DNA of 5,893 bases, taken from CAVRZY01 sp963725415. Lineage in GTDB: Bacteria; Acidobacteriota; Terriglobia; Bryobacterales; Bryobacteraceae. Position numbers and translations under genes: made by a program. The notes under the pieces were generated by a model, which worked only from the letters and a program-made list of their open reading frames with translations, was not told where the DNA came from and made no database searches. The stretch spans positions 1 through 5,893 of the forward strand of contig CAVRZY010000239.1 in assembly GCA_963725415.1 (NCBI GenBank). The letters are read 5' to 3'. Shown piece by piece: positions 5,232 to 5,893 of this stretch. Numbering within the stretch: position 1 is the stretch's first letter; every line of letters begins with the position of its first letter.

Positions 5232-5893
5232 GTGCAGGCGCGCCGGGGGCCGCGGGCGTGGCACTACGCAGTAGCTCTAGCGGGAGGGCTGCTGGCGCTG
5301 CTGGAGGTTTATGGGCCCGCCCTGCGCGGACCCTTCGTATTCGATGACATGTATTTGCCGTTCACAAACCCGGCCGCGGCTAATGAACCCTGGTACGCCT
5401 GGCTGGTGGGGGTGCGCCCGCTGCTGTACTTCAGTTTCTGGGTAAACCTCCGGCTGTCGGGGCTGGAGCCGTTCTCCTATCATCTGTTCAACGTTGCGCT
5501 CCACTTCATCAATGGCTTTCTGGCGTTTCTGATCGTGCGCCGGCTTCTGAGCTGGACCGGAACCGAAGGCTCGTTGCGCGAGATATTGTCGCTTTTCGCG
5601 GCGGGGTTGTTTCTTCTTCATCCCGTACAGACGGAGTCGGTCGCCTACGTAGCCAGCCGCTCGGAGACGCTGAGCGTGATGTTCCTATACGCGGCGGTGG
5701 CCCTGTTCCTGTATCGCCGTTCTCGGGCCGTGTCCTGGAGCGTGAGCCTGGGGACTCTGCTGCTGTTCGGCGCGGCGGTTACCACCAAGGAGCACACTGC
5801 GGCGCTGCCTGCGGTGCTGTTGCTGACGGACTACTACTTCAGCCCGGGGTCGCGCTGGGAGGGCATCCGGCGGAACTGGCGCCTTTACCTGCC
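5232..5893 (+). CDS. GT-C/TMTC-like multi-span glycosyltransferase, 3' end beyond window
   Basis: An open frame from GTG 5232 to the right edge (about 220 residues, C-terminus missing). GTG 5232 is the first usable start after the DUF2304 stop, which lies in the same frame; it allows a first membrane helix (about 11-29), whereas the next Met (40) lies after it. No good ribosome binding site is seen (a GGAGGGGG at about 5206-5213 is too far). Motifs: FVFDDM at 35-40, the acidic pair on the first outside loop typical of GT-C enzymes; YHLFNVALHFINGFLAF at 82-98; HPVQTESVAYVASRSETLSV at 129-148; and TTKEHTAALPAVLLLTDYYF at 183-202. These match TMTC-like bacterial proteins that usually carry a C-terminal TPR array. 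Such enzymes take a sugar from a polyprenyl-phosphate carrier and add it to a protein or glycan on the outer membrane face. This fits directly with the DPM-like gene two places upstream. Confidence 0.85.
   Translation, partial: MQARRGPRAWHYAVALAGGLLALLEVYGPALRGPFVFDDMYLPFTNPAAANEPWYAWLVGVRPLLYFSFWVNLRLSGLEPFSYHLFNVALHFINGFLAFLIVRRLLSWTGTEGSLREILSLFAAGLFLLHPVQTESVAYVASRSETLSVMFLYAAVALFLYRRSRAVSWSVSLGTLLLFGAAVTTKEHTAALPAVLLLTDYYFSPGSRWEGIRRNWRLYL

Overview
The window is a GC-rich, densely coded piece of bacterial chromosome. The best lineage guess is Acidobacteriota (Solibacteres/Bryobacterales-like). This rests mainly on the left-edge gene, an N-terminal helix-turn-helix joined through one membrane helix to a FlgO/TolB-N-type domain, an architecture that group carries in many copies. 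The strong G/C third-position bias and frequent GTG/TTG starts fit but do not prove it. No rRNA, tRNA, CRISPR array, transposase or phage gene was seen.

Layout. (1) Positions 1-703, minus strand: the 5' part of the HTH-membrane-FlgO-like regulator, cut by the left edge. (2) 762-1124, plus strand and divergent from it: a small, probably exported protein of unknown function. (3) 1295-1612, plus: a small single-span membrane protein, possibly the tail end of an anti-sigma-like protein. (4) 1611-1718: a perfect 14-bp palindrome, then a large imperfect hairpin with 41 gapless paired positions. It resembles dispersed palindromic intergenic repeats and sits between two convergent genes. (5) 1751-3037, minus: a 428-residue HDOD signalling protein whose N-terminal half looks like a decayed HD-GYP domain.

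(6) From 3080 to the right edge, plus strand: a compact glycosylation operon. It encodes a rhamnosyltransferase-like GT2 enzyme, a DPM-synthase-like GT2 enzyme, a DUF2304 small membrane protein and the start of a multi-span GT-C/TMTC-like protein. The first three genes overlap by 4 bases at each junction and the fourth follows after 42 bases. The natural reading is a cell-envelope or protein glycosylation route: one GT2 enzyme builds or extends a glycan from nucleotide sugars, and the DPM-like enzyme makes a polyprenyl-phosphate sugar. DUF2304 would help as membrane anchor or in flipping, and the GT-C protein would transfer the sugar on the outer face of the membrane. Substrates cannot be read from the sequence.

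The most interesting points are the predicted pairing of DUF2304 with a soluble DPM1-like enzyme (compare eukaryotic DPM3), the large hairpin repeat, the HD-GYP remnant fused to HDOD, and a possible leaderless TTG start of the operon.
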